From NCBI RefSeq assembly GCF_003143855.1, contig NZ_QFRK01000048.1, forward strand, positions 1 through 54,615: a stretch of DNA of 54,615 nucleotides. Reading direction: 5' to 3'. Numbering within the stretch: position 1 is the stretch's first letter; every line of letters starts with the position of its first letter. Both the position numbers and the translations under genes were made by a program. The notes under the pieces are model-generated. The model did no database searches, had not been told where the DNA came from, and worked only from the letters and a program-made list of their open reading frames with translations. This DNA is from Streptomyces sp. NWU339 (GTDB lineage Bacteria; Actinomycetota; Actinomycetes; Streptomycetales; Streptomycetaceae). Positions 32,984-41,045 of this stretch are shown piece by piece.

Positions 32984-33493
32984 TCAGACGCGCAGCAGCC
33001 GTTCCGCCAGCCCGCGGTAGTCCCGCAGGGCCAGGCGCAGCTGCTCGGTGTCGGTACTGGTCATGGTGCCGGTCACGGCGGTGTCCGGGCCCTCGCCCCC
33101 GTCCGCGGTCTGCCAGGACCGGCGCAGGGTACGGCGCCGCTCGGTCACCGCGTCGGTGAAGCGGGCGGCGAGTTCCTGCAGCACGTGATCGGCCTGCTCC
33201 ACGGAGTCCCTCGGGGCGTCCACGAACCCGGCCACGGCGTGCTGCAACTGCTCGGAGAGCTTGTGCCAGTCGTCGTGCGGGAGCAGACGGGTACCGCCCG
33301 CCCCCTCGGGGTCGCGGTCACCGCCGTGGCGGGCGCCCTCCTCGTGGACGTCACGACGGGGGTCGTCGTGCACGTCCTCGGGGAGGCCGTCGTGGGTCCC
33401 GGGAGCGGTCGTTCGGCTGGTCGGGCGGATGGTCGTGGTGGGGGGCGCCTCGCCCGTCGGTGCGTCGCCGGGGCGCCGGGTCGTGTCGGTCAT
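32984..33493 (-). CDS. Hypothetical protein, disordered N-terminus
   Basis: A 169-residue protein. The first 70 residues are Thr/Pro/Asp/His/Arg-rich and probably disordered; the rest is helical and charged (HKLSEQLQHAVAGFVDAPRDSVEQADHVLQELAARFTDAVTERRRTLRRSWQ), resembling the C-terminal part of the neighbouring membrane protein. The ATG lies 5 bases after the stop of that gene with GAAGGAG upstream, so the two are co-transcribed. I read them as a pair with related helical domains; function unknown. Confidence 0.75.
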   Translation of the reverse strand: MTDTTRRPGDAPTGEAPPTTTIRPTSRTTAPGTHDGLPEDVHDDPRRDVHEEGARHGGDRDPEGAGGTRLLPHDDWHKLSEQLQHAVAGFVDAPRDSVEQADHVLQELAARFTDAVTERRRTLRRSWQTADGGEGPDTAVTGTMTSTDTEQLRLALRDYRGLAERLLRV

Positions 33494-33498
33494 CTCGC

Positions 33499-34185
33499 TC
33501 AGCTCTCCTTCGCCTGTCGCCGGTGCAGCAACGACGGCATGTGGGGGGAGCGGCCGTGTGCGGCCGTCTTCCCGCGGTTGCCGTGCGGGCCGGCGCGATG
33601 GTCTCCGCCGTCGTGACGGGACGGCCGCACCAGGTCGTCGAAGAGGGCGCGCGCCTCGACCATCGCCTCGCGCATCTCCTCGGTGCCCGCGCCGCCTCCG
33701 TGTGTGCCGTGCGTGCCGTCGGCGCGGGCCTGCGCCACCCGGTGCACCCGCCGGTAGCCGTCGACGTGCCGGGCGTGGTGCACGGACAGCGCGGCGAGCT
33801 GCTCCTCGTACTGTCCGCCGTTGGGGAAGCCCCGGGCGGAGGCGAGGTCGGCGAGCAGCCGGTCCGCCTCGGCGACCGCGGCCCCCGGCGAGTCGACGAA
33901 CCGCTCCTGCGCGGCCGTCCAGCCCGCCTCGTACCTCTCCCGTTCGGCGCGTTCCAGCGGTCGTGTCCGCAGGTCGCCGTGGAGCCGTACGCGCTGGGCC
34001 AGTTCGCGTTCGGCGGCTTCGGCGTCCCCGTCGTGCCGGGCGACGGCCCGGTCGTACTCGGGTCCGAAGCGCCGCTTCAGGTGCGCGCCGCGGTACGGAC
34101 CGCGGGCGCGCAGGGTCAGTGCGGCCGCCGCGACGACAACGACCGCCACGATCACGATCAAAGCGATGATCAGGCCAGTGGACAT
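33499..34185 (-). CDS. Membrane-anchored helical protein
   Basis: A 228-residue protein with one N-terminal helix (about 4-26, LIIALIVIVAVVVVAAAALTL) and a long charged cytoplasmic part: KRRFGPEYDRAVARHDGDAEAAERELAQR, ERERYEAGWTAAQERFVDSPGAAVAEADRLLADL, a motif repeated in the downstream gene (FVDxPxxxVxxAD). It is followed by a His/Gly-rich tail. ATG at 34185 has GGAAGG 6 bases upstream. It is first in the pair. Similar proteins occur widely in Streptomyces, but I know no function. Confidence 0.78.
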   Translation of the reverse strand: MSTGLIIALIVIVAVVVVAAAALTLRARGPYRGAHLKRRFGPEYDRAVARHDGDAEAAERELAQRVRLHGDLRTRPLERAERERYEAGWTAAQERFVDSPGAAVAEADRLLADLASARGFPNGGQYEEQLAALSVHHARHVDGYRRVHRVAQARADGTHGTHGGGAGTEEMREAMVEARALFDDLVRPSRHDGGDHRAGPHGNRGKTAAHGRSPHMPSLLHRRQAKES

Positions 34186-34310
34186 GGATGCCTTCCGGTG
34201 TGTCGGCCAACCGGCACTCCTCATGCGCCGGTTCGCCGGACGGGTAGCCGAAAGGCCCGATTGCAAACAGGAGTTGCGCGTCCGGCTGTGGATGGACGCA
34301 GAATGCGGTC

Positions 34311-34802
34311 GTGACGTGGACCATCCGCCCCGAACGCCCCGACTCCCCTGCCGCCGCCGCGCTCTGGCGTGCGTACTACACCGAGGTCAGCGACCGCTGG
34401 TATCTGCTGCACGAGGGGCGCCGGACCGACCCGGCGGAGCTGGAGCGCGAGATCGCCGCCCAGTCGGGCGCCGACCTCGTGCCGCCGCGGGGGCATCTGC
34501 TGGTCGCGCGGTACGCGGGCGAGCCGGCGGGCAGCGCGGGGGTCCGGCTGCTGGACGCCGCGACCGCCGAACTCACCCGGGTCTTCCTCTACGAGGCGAT
34601 GCGCGGCAAGGGCGGTGCGGCGCTCCTGGTGGGCGCCGCCGAGGAAGCGGCCCGCGCGTCGGGGGCCACCCGGCTGGTCCTCGACACGCGCTCGGACCTC
34701 GTGGAGGCCCGTGCCCTGTACGCCCGGCTCGGTTTCACCGAGACCGAGCCGCACAACTCGATGTCGTACGCCGAGCACTGGTTCGCCAAGCACCTCGTGT
34801 GA
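34311..34802 (+). CDS. GNAT family N-acetyltransferase
   Basis: A 163-residue acetyltransferase. The acetyl-CoA-binding motif A region is TRVFLYEAMRGKGGAALLVGAAEEAARASG (R-x-x-G-x-G/A form as RGKGGA), followed by RLVLDTRSDLVEARALYARLGFTE, the typical motif B. The substrate is unknown. GTG start at 34311 close behind the divergent membrane-protein gene. It is convergent with the MFS-winged-helix gene, 46 bp away. Confidence 0.9.
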   Translation: MTWTIRPERPDSPAAAALWRAYYTEVSDRWYLLHEGRRTDPAELEREIAAQSGADLVPPRGHLLVARYAGEPAGSAGVRLLDAATAELTRVFLYEAMRGKGGAALLVGAAEEAARASGATRLVLDTRSDLVEARALYARLGFTETEPHNSMSYAEHWFAKHLV

Positions 34803-34848
34803 GCCACCTGTCTGTCCCCGTCCGAATCACCCGGCTGAACCATCCGGC

Positions 34849-36990
34849 TCAACCGACGGGCGCCCCCGGCCGCTCGCCGTGCGGGCCTTCCGGGCTGTCG
34901 TCGTGCGGGCTTCCGGCTCGTGATCCGCCCAGTTCCTCCGTCAGCTCGTGCGCCAGCCGCTCCAGATCGGTCGGCCGGTCCGGCCCCCACCGGTCGCCGA
35001 GCAGCTCGGCCAGGAACTCCTCCTGCGCCCGCGCCAACCGCTCCACGACCGCGTACCCGCCGTCGGTCAGTACGAGGCCGGGGCCCTCGCGTGTGACGAG
35101 GTGCCGCACCTCGGCCTGGCGGGCGGCCTCCAGGACGACGGTGAGCGGGATGGTTCCGCGCTCGGCGAGCAGGGCCGGTTCCATCGAGCCGCGCTTCCTG
35201 ATCCCCAGCAGCAGCCAGCTCGTCGCGGGCAGCAGGTCGCAGCCCGCGCGGGCGGTGGTCGTCCGGTAGATCTCGCGCCGTCCCTCGTGGGTGCCGAGCA
35301 GCGACAGCGCGCGACCCACCTCGTCGGGGGACGGCCGTTCCACCGGCTCGCCGGCCGGCGCCCCGGTGCCGTCGGGCGAGGGGACCGAGGCACGCAGCTT
35401 GTCCTCCTTGAGCAGCCAGGCCAGTACGAAGCCGAGGAGGGCGAGGGGGACGGCGTACAGGAAGACGTCCGTGATGGCGGCGGCGTACGCGTGGACGGCT
35501 TCGGGGCGCAGGGCGGCCGGCAGGTCCGCCATGCCGCGCGGGTCGGCCTCCAGCGCGCCGACGGAGACGCCGGGCGGGAGCCGGGCGCCGCGGAAGGCGT
35601 CGCTGAGCCGGTCGTCGAGGCCGCTCGCGAAGATCGTGCCGTAGACGGCGACACCGAAGGAGGCGCCGATGGAGCGGAAGAAGGTCGAGCCGGAGGTGGC
35701 GACGCCCAGGTCCCGGTAGGAGACGGCGTTCTGCACGATCAGCACCAGTACCTGCATGACCAGCCCGAGCCCGAGGCCGAAGACGAAGAAGAAGGCGCTC
35801 ATCACGGCGGTGGAGCTGTGCTCGTCGAGCTGGTGGAGCAGCAGCAGGCCGACGGTGGTGACGGCGGTGCCCGCGATGGGGAACACCCTCCAGCGGCCGG
35901 TGCGGCTGACGATCTGTCCGGAGGCGGTCGAGGCCGACAACGTGCCGACCACCATCGGCAGCATGTGCACGCCGGACATGGTCGGGCTCACCCCGTGGAC
36001 CATCTGGAGGAACGCCGGCAGATAGGTCAGCGCGCCGAACATGGCGAAGCCGATGATGAAGCTGATCACGACGGAGAGCGTGAAGGTGCGGATCCGGAAC
36101 AGTTTCAGCGGCAGTACGGGTTCGGCGGCCCGCCGCTCCACCGCGACGAAGACGACGGCGAGGACGACGCCCAGGACCGCGAGGACGACGGTCTGCGGCG
36201 AGCCCCAGCCCCAGGTGGTGCCGCCGAGGGAGGCGACCAGGACGAGGCAGGTCGCGACGGAGGCGATGAGGAAGGTGCCGAGGTAGTCGATGACGTGCCG
36301 GGTTGCTCTGCGCGGGATGTGCAGCACCGTCGCGATCACGGCGAGCGCGACGACTCCGAGGGGCAGGTTGACGTAGAACACCCAGCGCCAGCTCAGATGT
36401 TCGGTGAACAGTCCGCCCAGGAGCGGCCCGAGGACACTCGTCGTGCCGAAGACCGCGCCGAACATGCCCTGGTACTTGCCGCGTTCACGGGGCGGGACGA
36501 GGTCGCCGACGATCGCCATGGACAGCACGACCAGTCCGCCGCCGCCCAGCCCCTGGAGCGCCCGGAAGGCGATCAGCTGGGACATGTCCTGTGCCGCGCC
36601 GCACAGCGCGGAGCCCAGCAGGAAGATGAGGATGGCGAACTGGAACAGCCGCTTGCGGCCGTACTGGTCGCCGAGCTTGCCCCACAACGGGGTGGCCGCG
36701 GTCGAGGCCAGCAGATACGCGGTGACCACCCAGGACAGGTGCTCCAGACCGCCCAGTTCGCTGACGATGGTGGGCAGCGCGGTGGCCACGATGGTCTGGT
36801 CGAGGGCGGCGAGGAGCAGACCGAGGAGCAGGGCGCCGATCGAGACGACGAGGTTCTTGGCCGCCTGCTCCGGGGGGCCCGGGTCGGAGGGCGGCGGACC
36901 GGCGGAGGAGGACGGCGGACCGGAGCCGGCACCGGATGAGGGCCGCGCGCTGCCCGCCCGCTCCGTCCTACCGTGCGCGTACCCGGCCAT
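34849..36990 (-). CDS. MFS exporter fused to a MarR/PadR-like winged-helix domain
   Basis: A 713-residue protein. Residues 1-45 are a Ser/Gly/Pro-rich lead, 46-510 a 14-helix DHA2 drug:H+ antiporter (LDQTIVATALPTIV at helix 1, GKLGDQYGRKRLF motif A, SVLGPLLGGLF motif C). The remaining roughly 180 residues are cytoplasmic and helical: ALSLLGTHEGRREIYRTTTARAG, MEPALLAERGTIPLTVVLEAARQAEVRHLV, GPGLVLTDGGYAVVERLARAQEEFLAELLGD, which resembles a MarR-type winged helix with wing. Such fused exporters are known in Streptomyces; DNA binding by the tail is unproven. ATG with GGAGG 6 bases upstream. Divergent from the peptidoglycan-binding gene. Confidence 0.88.
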   Translation of the reverse strand: MAGYAHGRTERAGSARPSSGAGSGPPSSSAGPPPSDPGPPEQAAKNLVVSIGALLLGLLLAALDQTIVATALPTIVSELGGLEHLSWVVTAYLLASTAATPLWGKLGDQYGRKRLFQFAILIFLLGSALCGAAQDMSQLIAFRALQGLGGGGLVVLSMAIVGDLVPPRERGKYQGMFGAVFGTTSVLGPLLGGLFTEHLSWRWVFYVNLPLGVVALAVIATVLHIPRRATRHVIDYLGTFLIASVATCLVLVASLGGTTWGWGSPQTVVLAVLGVVLAVVFVAVERRAAEPVLPLKLFRIRTFTLSVVISFIIGFAMFGALTYLPAFLQMVHGVSPTMSGVHMLPMVVGTLSASTASGQIVSRTGRWRVFPIAGTAVTTVGLLLLHQLDEHSSTAVMSAFFFVFGLGLGLVMQVLVLIVQNAVSYRDLGVATSGSTFFRSIGASFGVAVYGTIFASGLDDRLSDAFRGARLPPGVSVGALEADPRGMADLPAALRPEAVHAYAAAITDVFLYAVPLALLGFVLAWLLKEDKLRASVPSPDGTGAPAGEPVERPSPDEVGRALSLLGTHEGRREIYRTTTARAGCDLLPATSWLLLGIRKRGSMEPALLAERGTIPLTVVLEAARQAEVRHLVTREGPGLVLTDGGYAVVERLARAQEEFLAELLGDRWGPDRPTDLERLAHELTEELGGSRAGSPHDDSPEGPHGERPGAPVG

Positions 36991-37162
36991 GGCGACCTCC
37001 ACAGGTTCTGGTTCCCAGGGCCCATCGTGATCGGTATGACCGTTTTTCTCCTGTTGAACAGCCCGTCGATTGCCTCCGGAAGACCGCGTTCCGGGGGCTT
37101 GTGCAGCGGGGTGTGGAGGAGATCTGCATAATCTCTGGAGATCACGAGGGGAGGGACAACGC

Positions 37163-38371
37163 GTGGTACAGCCGATGGAAACCCCGTGCCCGGAGTGCGG
37201 TGCGCCCAGGAACAGGGACAACACTCCGTCCTGCGCCTGCGGTCCGCGCGCGTCCGACGCCCTCCGCGACGCCCGTACGGCTCAGGCGGCAGCGGTGGAG
37301 GACTTCCATCCGCTCCGCATACGCCCATACGTGGAGTTCGACGACGGAACGCCGGCGACTACGCCGAATGCCGCACCGGGGCACGACCCCGTGTCCGAGC
37401 ACGACGCCGCACCCGAGCACGCCCCCGAGCCGGAAGCCGGACCGGAGGCCGCGCCCCCTGCCCCGGCCGAGGACCGACCGGACGCGCCGCCCGCCGCCGA
37501 CGCGACCATGCAACTGCGCGTCGTCCCGCCGGACGCGACATCCGTGCCCCCCTCCGCCCCGCCCGAGCCGACCCCCGCGCCCACACCGCTCGCCGCGCCG
37601 CTCGCGCCGCCCACGACCGAGCCGAACGCCACCGACCTCCACCTGTTCGAGGCCACCCGCCCGACCCGGACGGTGCCCGCAGCGGCGGGGCCGGCCACGA
37701 ACCTGGACCTGGGCCCGGACGCCGGGGGATCCACCCCCCGGGGCCGCCGCCGTCGCCGTACCGCGCTGCTCACGGCCGCCGGGGCGGTCGTGGCGGTGGC
37801 CGGGGCCGCCGGGTGGGCGAGCGGGCTGTTCGCGTACGAGGCGCCGTCCCAGGACGGCGCGCTGCCGGACGACGTGCGGGTGAGCGTGCCGGACGCCCCG
37901 TCGGTCTCACCCTCGGCCTCGCCGTCCGAGAGCGCGAACCCGGCGGCATCACCGTCACTCCTGGTCTCGGCCTCGGCCTCGCCGTCCGAGAGCGCGAGCC
38001 CGTCGGCGTCCCCGTCGGTCTCGGCGTCGGAGTCCAGCGCTTCGGCGTCCCCGTCGGACACGGCGGAGTCGTCGTCGGCCGCGCCGACCACCGCCCCGGC
38101 CGACGCCCCCGCGGAGGTGGCGGACGAGGAGGTCCGCGAAGTCACCGGTGCCGTACTGCGCCGCGGCGACCACGGGCCGGAGGTCGTCGAACTCCAGCAT
38201 CGCCTGCGCCAGTTGTACCTGTACAACAGCGAGCTCCACGGCCGGTTCAACCGCCGGGTGGAGGACGCCCTGCGCCACTACCAGTGGTCCCGGGGCATCA
38301 GCGGCGACGAGCTGGGCGTGTACGGACCGGAGACCCGGAGCCGGCTGGAGTCGGAGACCCGGGAGCCGTAG
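37163..38371 (+). CDS. Membrane-anchored peptidoglycan-binding protein
   Basis: A 402-residue protein. N-terminal zinc-knuckle CPECG...CACG (about 8-26), an Ala/Pro/Glu-rich cytoplasmic linker, basic RGRRRRR followed by one membrane helix (about 197-216), a Ser/Pro/Ala-rich external stalk with repeated SASPSES units (about 240-320), and a C-terminal peptidoglycan_binding_1 domain: VLRRGDHGPEVVELQHRLRQL and VEDALRHYQWSRGI. It likely anchors membrane to wall. GTG at 37163 with GGAGGG 7 bases upstream. The stalk repeats are reflected in DNA repeats near 37900-38050. Confidence 0.85.
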   Translation: MVQPMETPCPECGAPRNRDNTPSCACGPRASDALRDARTAQAAAVEDFHPLRIRPYVEFDDGTPATTPNAAPGHDPVSEHDAAPEHAPEPEAGPEAAPPAPAEDRPDAPPAADATMQLRVVPPDATSVPPSAPPEPTPAPTPLAAPLAPPTTEPNATDLHLFEATRPTRTVPAAAGPATNLDLGPDAGGSTPRGRRRRRTALLTAAGAVVAVAGAAGWASGLFAYEAPSQDGALPDDVRVSVPDAPSVSPSASPSESANPAASPSLLVSASASPSESASPSASPSVSASESSASASPSDTAESSSAAPTTAPADAPAEVADEEVREVTGAVLRRGDHGPEVVELQHRLRQLYLYNSELHGRFNRRVEDALRHYQWSRGISGDELGVYGPETRSRLESETREP

Positions 38372-38383
38372 GCCGGGCGGGCG

Positions 38384-39076
38384 CTACGCCCCCACGCCTC
38401 CGGCTCCGGCCACGACTCCGGTGACGTGCAGCTGGATCGTCCCGTCCGTCCCGCGCTCGACCCGCACCCGGGTCAGGTCCCGTACGACCACGTCCGGGGC
38501 GTGGAATCCGGCGCGGGGGCCGATCCCGACGACCCGCATCCCGGCCGCGCGCCCCGCGGCGATACCCGCTCCGGAGTCCTCGAAGACCACGCAGTCGGCG
38601 GGGTCGACGCCCAGTTCCGCCGCGCCCTTGAGGAAGCCCTCGGGGTCGGGCTTGCTCGCGCCGACGGACTCGGCGGTCACCCGCACCTCGGGCAGCGCCA
38701 GCCCGGCGGCGGCCATCCGGGCCGTGGAGAGGCCGACGTCGGCCGAGGTCACCAGCGCGTGCGGCAGGCCGTCGAGCGAGGCGAGGAAGTCACGGGCGCC
38801 CGGTATCTCGACGACGCCATCGGTGTCCGAGGTCTCCTCGGCGAGCATGCGCGCGTTGTCGGCGAGGTTCTGCGCCATCGGCCTGTTCGGCAGCAGCAGC
38901 GCCATCGAGGCGTAGCCCTGCCGCCCGTGCACGACCTTCATGACCTCGTCCCCGTCGAGCCCGTGCCGCTCGGCCCAGCGCCGCCAGACGCGCTCGACCG
39001 AGGCGTCCGAGTTGACAAGGGTGCCGTCCATGTCCAGCAGGAGGGCGCGGGCGGTGAGTACGGCGGTGGCTGTCAT
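38384..39076 (-). CDS. HAD family sugar-phosphatase
   Basis: A 230-residue HAD hydrolase of subfamily IA with an alpha-helical cap. Motif I LLLDMDGTLVNSD (nucleophile Asp at about 15), motif II VTSADV, motif III SVGASKPDPEGF with Lys, motif IV VVFEDSGAGIAAGRAAGM. The composition resembles sugar phosphatases such as YfbT or 2-deoxyglucose-6-phosphatase. The last 25 residues diverge from the family. I chose ATG 39076: GGAG lies 6 bases upstream, inside a longer TTG reading that it makes unlikely. Convergent with the wall-binding gene. Confidence 0.9.
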   Translation of the reverse strand: MTATAVLTARALLLDMDGTLVNSDASVERVWRRWAERHGLDGDEVMKVVHGRQGYASMALLLPNRPMAQNLADNARMLAEETSDTDGVVEIPGARDFLASLDGLPHALVTSADVGLSTARMAAAGLALPEVRVTAESVGASKPDPEGFLKGAAELGVDPADCVVFEDSGAGIAAGRAAGMRVVGIGPRAGFHAPDVVVRDLTRVRVERGTDGTIQLHVTGVVAGAGGVGA

Positions 39077-39295
39077 CGGCAGCTCCAAAGCGCGGGGGTG
39101 GGGCCGGGCCCGGCTGCGGGCCGGGAGTGGGGCCCGGAGGAGACAAGGCGGCCCCGCCCGCCGGTCAGGGAGAACGGGCGGGAGCCACTTTGTTCACCCA
39201 CGGTACAAAACCTGCCCGGCATCCCGCCAGCCCCTCCGCCGACCGTTCACCATTCGTTGGCCCCGCCGCCGCTCCCGCACCCCTCCACGGGGCCC

Positions 39296-39318
39296 GGGCG
39301 CCCGGCACCCGGGCGCCC
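39296..39318 (-). terminator. GC hairpin terminator of the GDT1-type gene
   Basis: A 10-bp perfect stem (39296-39305 with 39309-39318) and 3-base loop, 11 bases after the stop of the exporter gene on the minus strand. The rest of 39077-39295 shows no gene. Confidence 0.65.
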
Positions 39319-39328
39319 CTCGGGCCGG

Positions 39329-39910
39329 TCAGCCGGTGACCGCCTCCCACAGGCTCCACACCCCGAGCCCCAGCATCAGCAGCGCCGCGATCCGCGTGAT
39401 CAGCTTCAGCGGCACCCGCTTCATCAGGGCCTTCCCGCCGACGATGCCCAGTCCGGCCACCGCCCACAGCGCGAGCACCGCGCCCAGGCCGACGGAGAGC
39501 GGGGCGTCGTAACGGGCGGCGAGGTTGGCCGTCATGATCTGGGTGAGATCGCCGAACTCGGCGACCAGGATGAGCATAAAGCCCGCCCCGGACACCTTCC
39601 AGAAGGACTGGTTCTCCGGCTTGCGGATCTCCTCCTCGTCCTCGCCCTTCCTGAACAGCAGCACCGCCGCGCCGCCCAGGAAGAGCACACCTGTGATCGC
39701 GCTCACGAGCTGCTGCGGCAGCAGGGTGAGCACGCTCCCCGCCGCCACCGCGAGCGCGACGTGCACCGCGAAGGCGGCGGCGACACCGGCGAAGACGTAG
39801 GAGGCCCGGTAACGGGTGCCGAGGACGAGGCCGGCGAGCGCGGTCTTGTCCGGCAGCTCGGCCAGGAAGACGACGCCGAACACGACGGCCGTCACGGTCA
39901 GGTTGATCAA
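39329..39910 (-). CDS. TMEM165/GDT1 (UPF0016) family Mn2+ exporter
   Basis: A 193-residue membrane protein with six helices in two repeats. Each repeat has the family signature E-x-G-D-(K/R)-(T/S): here AELPDKTAL near residue 20 (Gly replaced by Pro) and AEFGDLTQIM near residue 115. Bacterial members export manganese. The homologous N-terminus begins at TTG 39910 (LINLTVTAVVFG); GAGGAA lies 3 bases upstream, and no ATG or GTG is nearby. The 5' leader contains a yybP-ykoY manganese riboswitch, fitting the assignment. Confidence 0.9.
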   Translation of the reverse strand: MINLTVTAVVFGVVFLAELPDKTALAGLVLGTRYRASYVFAGVAAAFAVHVALAVAAGSVLTLLPQQLVSAITGVLFLGGAAVLLFRKGEDEEEIRKPENQSFWKVSGAGFMLILVAEFGDLTQIMTANLAARYDAPLSVGLGAVLALWAVAGLGIVGGKALMKRVPLKLITRIAALLMLGLGVWSLWEAVTG

Positions 39911-40009
39911 CGGTTCCTCGATCGGTCGGGGCTGCCCCACCGAGAGTGCTGTGCGTTCGCGGACACCTCGGCACGACAGCACACGTGGCACCCGCGCCGA
40001 GAGGCACGG

Positions 40010-40130
40010 GCGGTGCACTGCTTGCCGAAGGTCTCGCCGGCCGGCCCCTGCGGGACCTGCCTCCGGGCGCCGGCTCAGCCGCGGCTGAGCAGTATGTCGA
40101 CGGTCCGGCGAAGGGCTACTCCCCCTCTGC
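40010..40130 (-). promoter_or_regulatory. yybP-ykoY manganese riboswitch
   Basis: On the minus strand the leader reads GGGGGAGTAGCCCTTCGCC (from about 40125), CGACATACTGCTCAGCCGCG, and GAGACCTTCGGCAAGC (40035 down). These are the conserved first-strand GGGGAGUAGC, the CGACAUACU segment and the GAGACCUU segment of the yybP-ykoY aptamer. Mn2+ binding turns on expression of exporters in other bacteria. The boundaries are approximate; about 100 bases between it and the TTG form the expression platform. Confidence 0.85.
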
Positions 40131-40210
40131 GCCGTCCATGGTACGCGAGGCGCCGCGGACCGTCTGTGCGCGCGGACACATCGCACCCGCACCGGATCCA
40201 CACCGCCCCG

Positions 40211-40240
40211 ACCCTAGACATGTCATGGTCGCGTCATTAA
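40211..40240 (-). promoter_or_regulatory. Promoter of the Mn-riboswitch leader
   Basis: On the minus strand, TTAATG (40240-40235) and TAGGGT (40216-40211) with an 18-bp spacer give a start near 40204, a leader of about 295 bases that would include the whole riboswitch. Confidence 0.5.
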
Positions 40241-40333
40241 CTTCTCACCAAACCCACCCCTCCCCGTAACACCACGGGCCGAGCATTCCCCTGCTCACAC
40301 TCCAACGGACCCACCCCACAAGGGAGTTCGCAC

Positions 40334-40978
40334 ATGCCGAAGTTCTACGCGCGTCGACGGCTGAGCATAGTCGCGGCGCTCACCGGACTCATCGCCTCCG
40401 CCGGAATGCTCAACGGCCCCAGCGCCTCCGCCGCCCTCCCCACCCCGGTCAGCGCCGCCACCGCCCGTACCTACCTCGCCTCACTGCCCGTCTCCGCCGA
40501 GGTCCGCACCGGCTACAACCGCGACCTCTTCCCCCACTGGATCACCATCAGCGGCACCTGCAACACCCGCGAGACGGTCCTCAAGCGCGACGGCACGAAC
40601 GTCGTCACCGACTCCTCCTGCGCGGCCACCAGCGGCAGTTGGTACTCCCCGTACGACGGCGCCACCTGGTCCGCCGCCTCCGACGTCGACATCGACCACG
40701 TCGTCCCGCTCGCCGAGGCCTGGGACTCCGGCGCCCGGAACTGGAGCACCTCCCAGCGCCAGACCTTCGCCAACGACCTGACCCGTCCGCAGCTGCTCGC
40801 GGTCACGGACAACGTCAACCAGGCCAAGGGCGACAAGGACCCCGCCGAGTGGATGCCGTCCCGCACCGCCTACCGCTGCACCTACGTGCGCGCCTGGGTG
40901 CAGGTGAAGTACTACTACAACCTGTCGGTCGACTCGACCGAGAAGTCCGCCCTGCAGGGGTACCTCGCGAGCTGCTGA
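40334..40978 (+). CDS. Secreted HNH-type nuclease (DUF1524/GmrSD C-terminal-like)
   Basis: A 214-residue exported nuclease. Signal peptide about 1-34 (ends ASAAL). The beta-beta-alpha metal motif is clear: DVDIDHVVPLAEAWDSGARNWS, then NDLTRPQLLAVTDNVNQAKGDKDPAEWMP with Asn-x-x-K-x-x-x-D, and two Cys pairs (TCNTR, SSCAAT; YRCTYV, LASC). It probably hydrolyses extracellular DNA for nutrient recovery, as the Streptomyces DUF1524 nucleases do. ATG at 40334 follows AAGGGAG. Divergent from the Mn-exporter leader. Confidence 0.92.
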   Translation: MPKFYARRRLSIVAALTGLIASAGMLNGPSASAALPTPVSAATARTYLASLPVSAEVRTGYNRDLFPHWITISGTCNTRETVLKRDGTNVVTDSSCAATSGSWYSPYDGATWSAASDVDIDHVVPLAEAWDSGARNWSTSQRQTFANDLTRPQLLAVTDNVNQAKGDKDPAEWMPSRTAYRCTYVRAWVQVKYYYNLSVDSTEKSALQGYLASC

Positions 40979-41045
40979 GTGCCGGGTTCTCCCCACTGAC
41001 CTCCGTCGCTGCGTACCGTACGGGGCGACGGAGGAAGGGGACACC

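Noticed and set aside
34948..36939. A plus-strand open frame of 663 codons.
   Set aside because: Antisense to the MFS exporter, Asp/Glu/Gln/His-rich, no motif.
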